Shown: one piece after another, positions 7,698 through 8,526 of the stretch | Layout of the letters: every line of letters begins with the position of its first letter | Numbering within the stretch: the first letter of the stretch is position 1 | Assembly (NCBI GenBank): GCA_003694825.1 | Contig: RFJS01000139.1 | Coordinates: forward strand, 1-8,526 | Length of the DNA stretch: 8,526 nt | Direction: 5' to 3' | Source: Verrucomicrobiota bacterium | GTDB taxonomy: Bacteria; Verrucomicrobiota; Verrucomicrobiia; Opitutales; Opitutaceae | Notes under the pieces: model-generated | Seen by the model: the letters and a program-made list of their open reading frames with translations, nothing else | Told to the model about the DNA's origin: nothing | Databases searched by the model: none | Position numbers and translations under genes: made by a program

Positions 7698-8526
7698 TCA
7701 GGATCCGGCGGCCGCTGCCGGCGTCTGGTTGTCGAGAACCGCGGCGGCCGGTGCGGGGCCGTTTTCGTTGACGATGCGGACGCGCGCCTGGTCCTTGAGC
7801 GTGTTTTGCCCGACCACGACAATCGGTTCGCCGCCCTTTATGCCGGACTGGGCTTCGATGTAGTCGTCCTCCTCATACCCGGCGTCCAGGCGCACTTTGC
7901 GGGCGCGGTCCCCGTCGACCACGAAGACGTAGCGCTCGCTGCCTTCATACACGACGGCCTGGCGGGGAACGAGCACGGCGTTCTCCTTGCGGTCGGTGAT
8001 GATCCGGACCTTCACGAAGAGTCCGGGCGGCGGCGGATTGTCGCCGGGCACGACGCCGACGGTGACTTTGAACGTGCCGCTCGCTGGATCGACGACCGGG
8101 CTGATCCGCTTCACCCATCCTTCGAAACGACGGCCGGGAAGAAATTCGGAGGTGAGGTAGGCGGGCTGTCCCTCCTCGACGACTGTGAGGTGGCGCCCGG
8201 GCACGTAGACCCGGGCGATCATGTCGTCGAGGGACATCAGCTCGAAGAGCGCCGTGCTGGCGGTGACTCGGGCTCCGGGCTGCACGAAGCGCTCGGTGAT
8301 CACGCCGTCGACGGGCGCGCGGACCGTGGTCTGGTCCATACGAATGCGGGCGCGTTCGAGCCGGAGGCGGGCCTGCTCGAGCTGGAATGAGGCGGTGTCG
8401 AAGTCCTGTTGGTTGACCAGCCCGCGCTTGAAGAGGTCGGCGGTGCGCTGGAAGCGGGTTTCGGCCTGTTTCAGGTTGGCTTCGCTTTCGAGAAGCTCGA
8501 CCTGTTGTTCGTTGTGTTCGAGGAGC
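7698..8526 (-). CDS. RND periplasmic adaptor (membrane fusion protein), N-terminus outside window
   Basis: The frame is open from the right edge, giving 275 visible residues, and ends at TGA 7700-7698. It adapts the inner-membrane permease to an outer-membrane channel. Visible order: an alpha-hairpin helix pair (residues 1-62 of the visible part) rich in Glu/Gln/Leu; the second half of the lipoyl domain (TTVRAPVDGVITERFVQPGA, about 66-85); a beta-barrel domain (about 97-175, with PVVDPASGTFKV); a membrane-proximal domain (about 183-252, starting AVLVPRQAVV); and an Ala/Pro-rich tail. The hairpin tip reads RTADLFKRGLVN, which fits the R-x3-L-x6-S channel-docking motif except that the final Ser is Asn. 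The signal peptide or lipobox and the first lipoyl half lie beyond the edge. Methionine at 8339 is internal, since the helix continues upstream of it. It is first of the three visible operon genes, 7 bases before the large permease. Confidence 0.93.
   Translation of the reverse strand, partial: LLEHNEQQVELLESEANLKQAETRFQRTADLFKRGLVNQQDFDTASFQLEQARLRLERARIRMDQTTVRAPVDGVITERFVQPGARVTASTALFELMSLDDMIARVYVPGRHLTVVEEGQPAYLTSEFLPGRRFEGWVKRISPVVDPASGTFKVTVGVVPGDNPPPPGLFVKVRIITDRKENAVLVPRQAVVYEGSERYVFVVDGDRARKVRLDAGYEEDDYIEAQSGIKGGEPIVVVGQNTLKDQARVRIVNENGPAPAAAVLDNQTPAAAAGS

Noticed and set aside
7691..7822. 44-codon upstream extension of the large permease to an ATG at 7822
   Set aside because: It would overlap the adaptor gene by about 125 bases, is Arg/Ser/Thr/Pro-rich like an out-of-frame reading, and adds nothing resembling an RND N-terminus. 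ATG 7690 fits the gene junction.
7698..8339. Methionine at 8339 as the true start of the adaptor
   Set aside because: The same frame stays open to the window edge and encodes a typical adaptor alpha-hairpin just upstream, so this Met is internal.

Overview
The window is high-GC bacterial DNA, packed end to end with genes. It holds two convergent groups: a short plus-strand pair at the left, and a minus-strand export operon that fills everything from about position 699 to the right edge. A periplasmic adaptor followed by RND permeases points to a Gram-negative (two-membrane) bacterium. Nothing here fixes the phylum: there is no RNA gene, mobile element or CRISPR array.

Left end (1-669, plus strand): the last ~50 codons of a gene resembling the C-terminus of FIST sensor proteins overlap, by GTGA, a GTG-started gene for a small (172 aa) single-domain asparaginase-like protein. 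The asparaginase-like protein keeps the catalytic-type Thr, Thr-Asp and Lys residues but lacks the usual C-terminal domain. The overlap implies co-expression. A 29-bp gap (670-698) with no convincing terminator separates it from the facing operon.

Right part (699-8526, minus strand, read right to left): a membrane fusion (adaptor) protein cut by the window edge; 7 bases later a very large RND permease of 1275 aa; then, through an ATGA overlap, a second, divergent RND permease of 1055 aa. The layout MFP-RND-RND recalls MdtABC-type pumps, where two different permeases share one adaptor. Both permeases have Asp-Asn in TM4 and Asn-Asn in TM10 in place of the AcrB Asp-Asp and Lys-Asn. No outer-membrane channel gene is visible; it may lie beyond the right edge or elsewhere. 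The operon promoter is also outside the window.

The most unusual feature is in the first permease. About 190 extra residues, hydrophobic and rich in Trp and Cys, sit in the cytoplasmic loop between TM6 and TM7, and a second, charged insertion of about 55 residues sits in the periplasmic porter region just before TM2. The second permease has neither. No wholly new system is evident; the rest is recognisable efflux and asparaginase/FIST biology.
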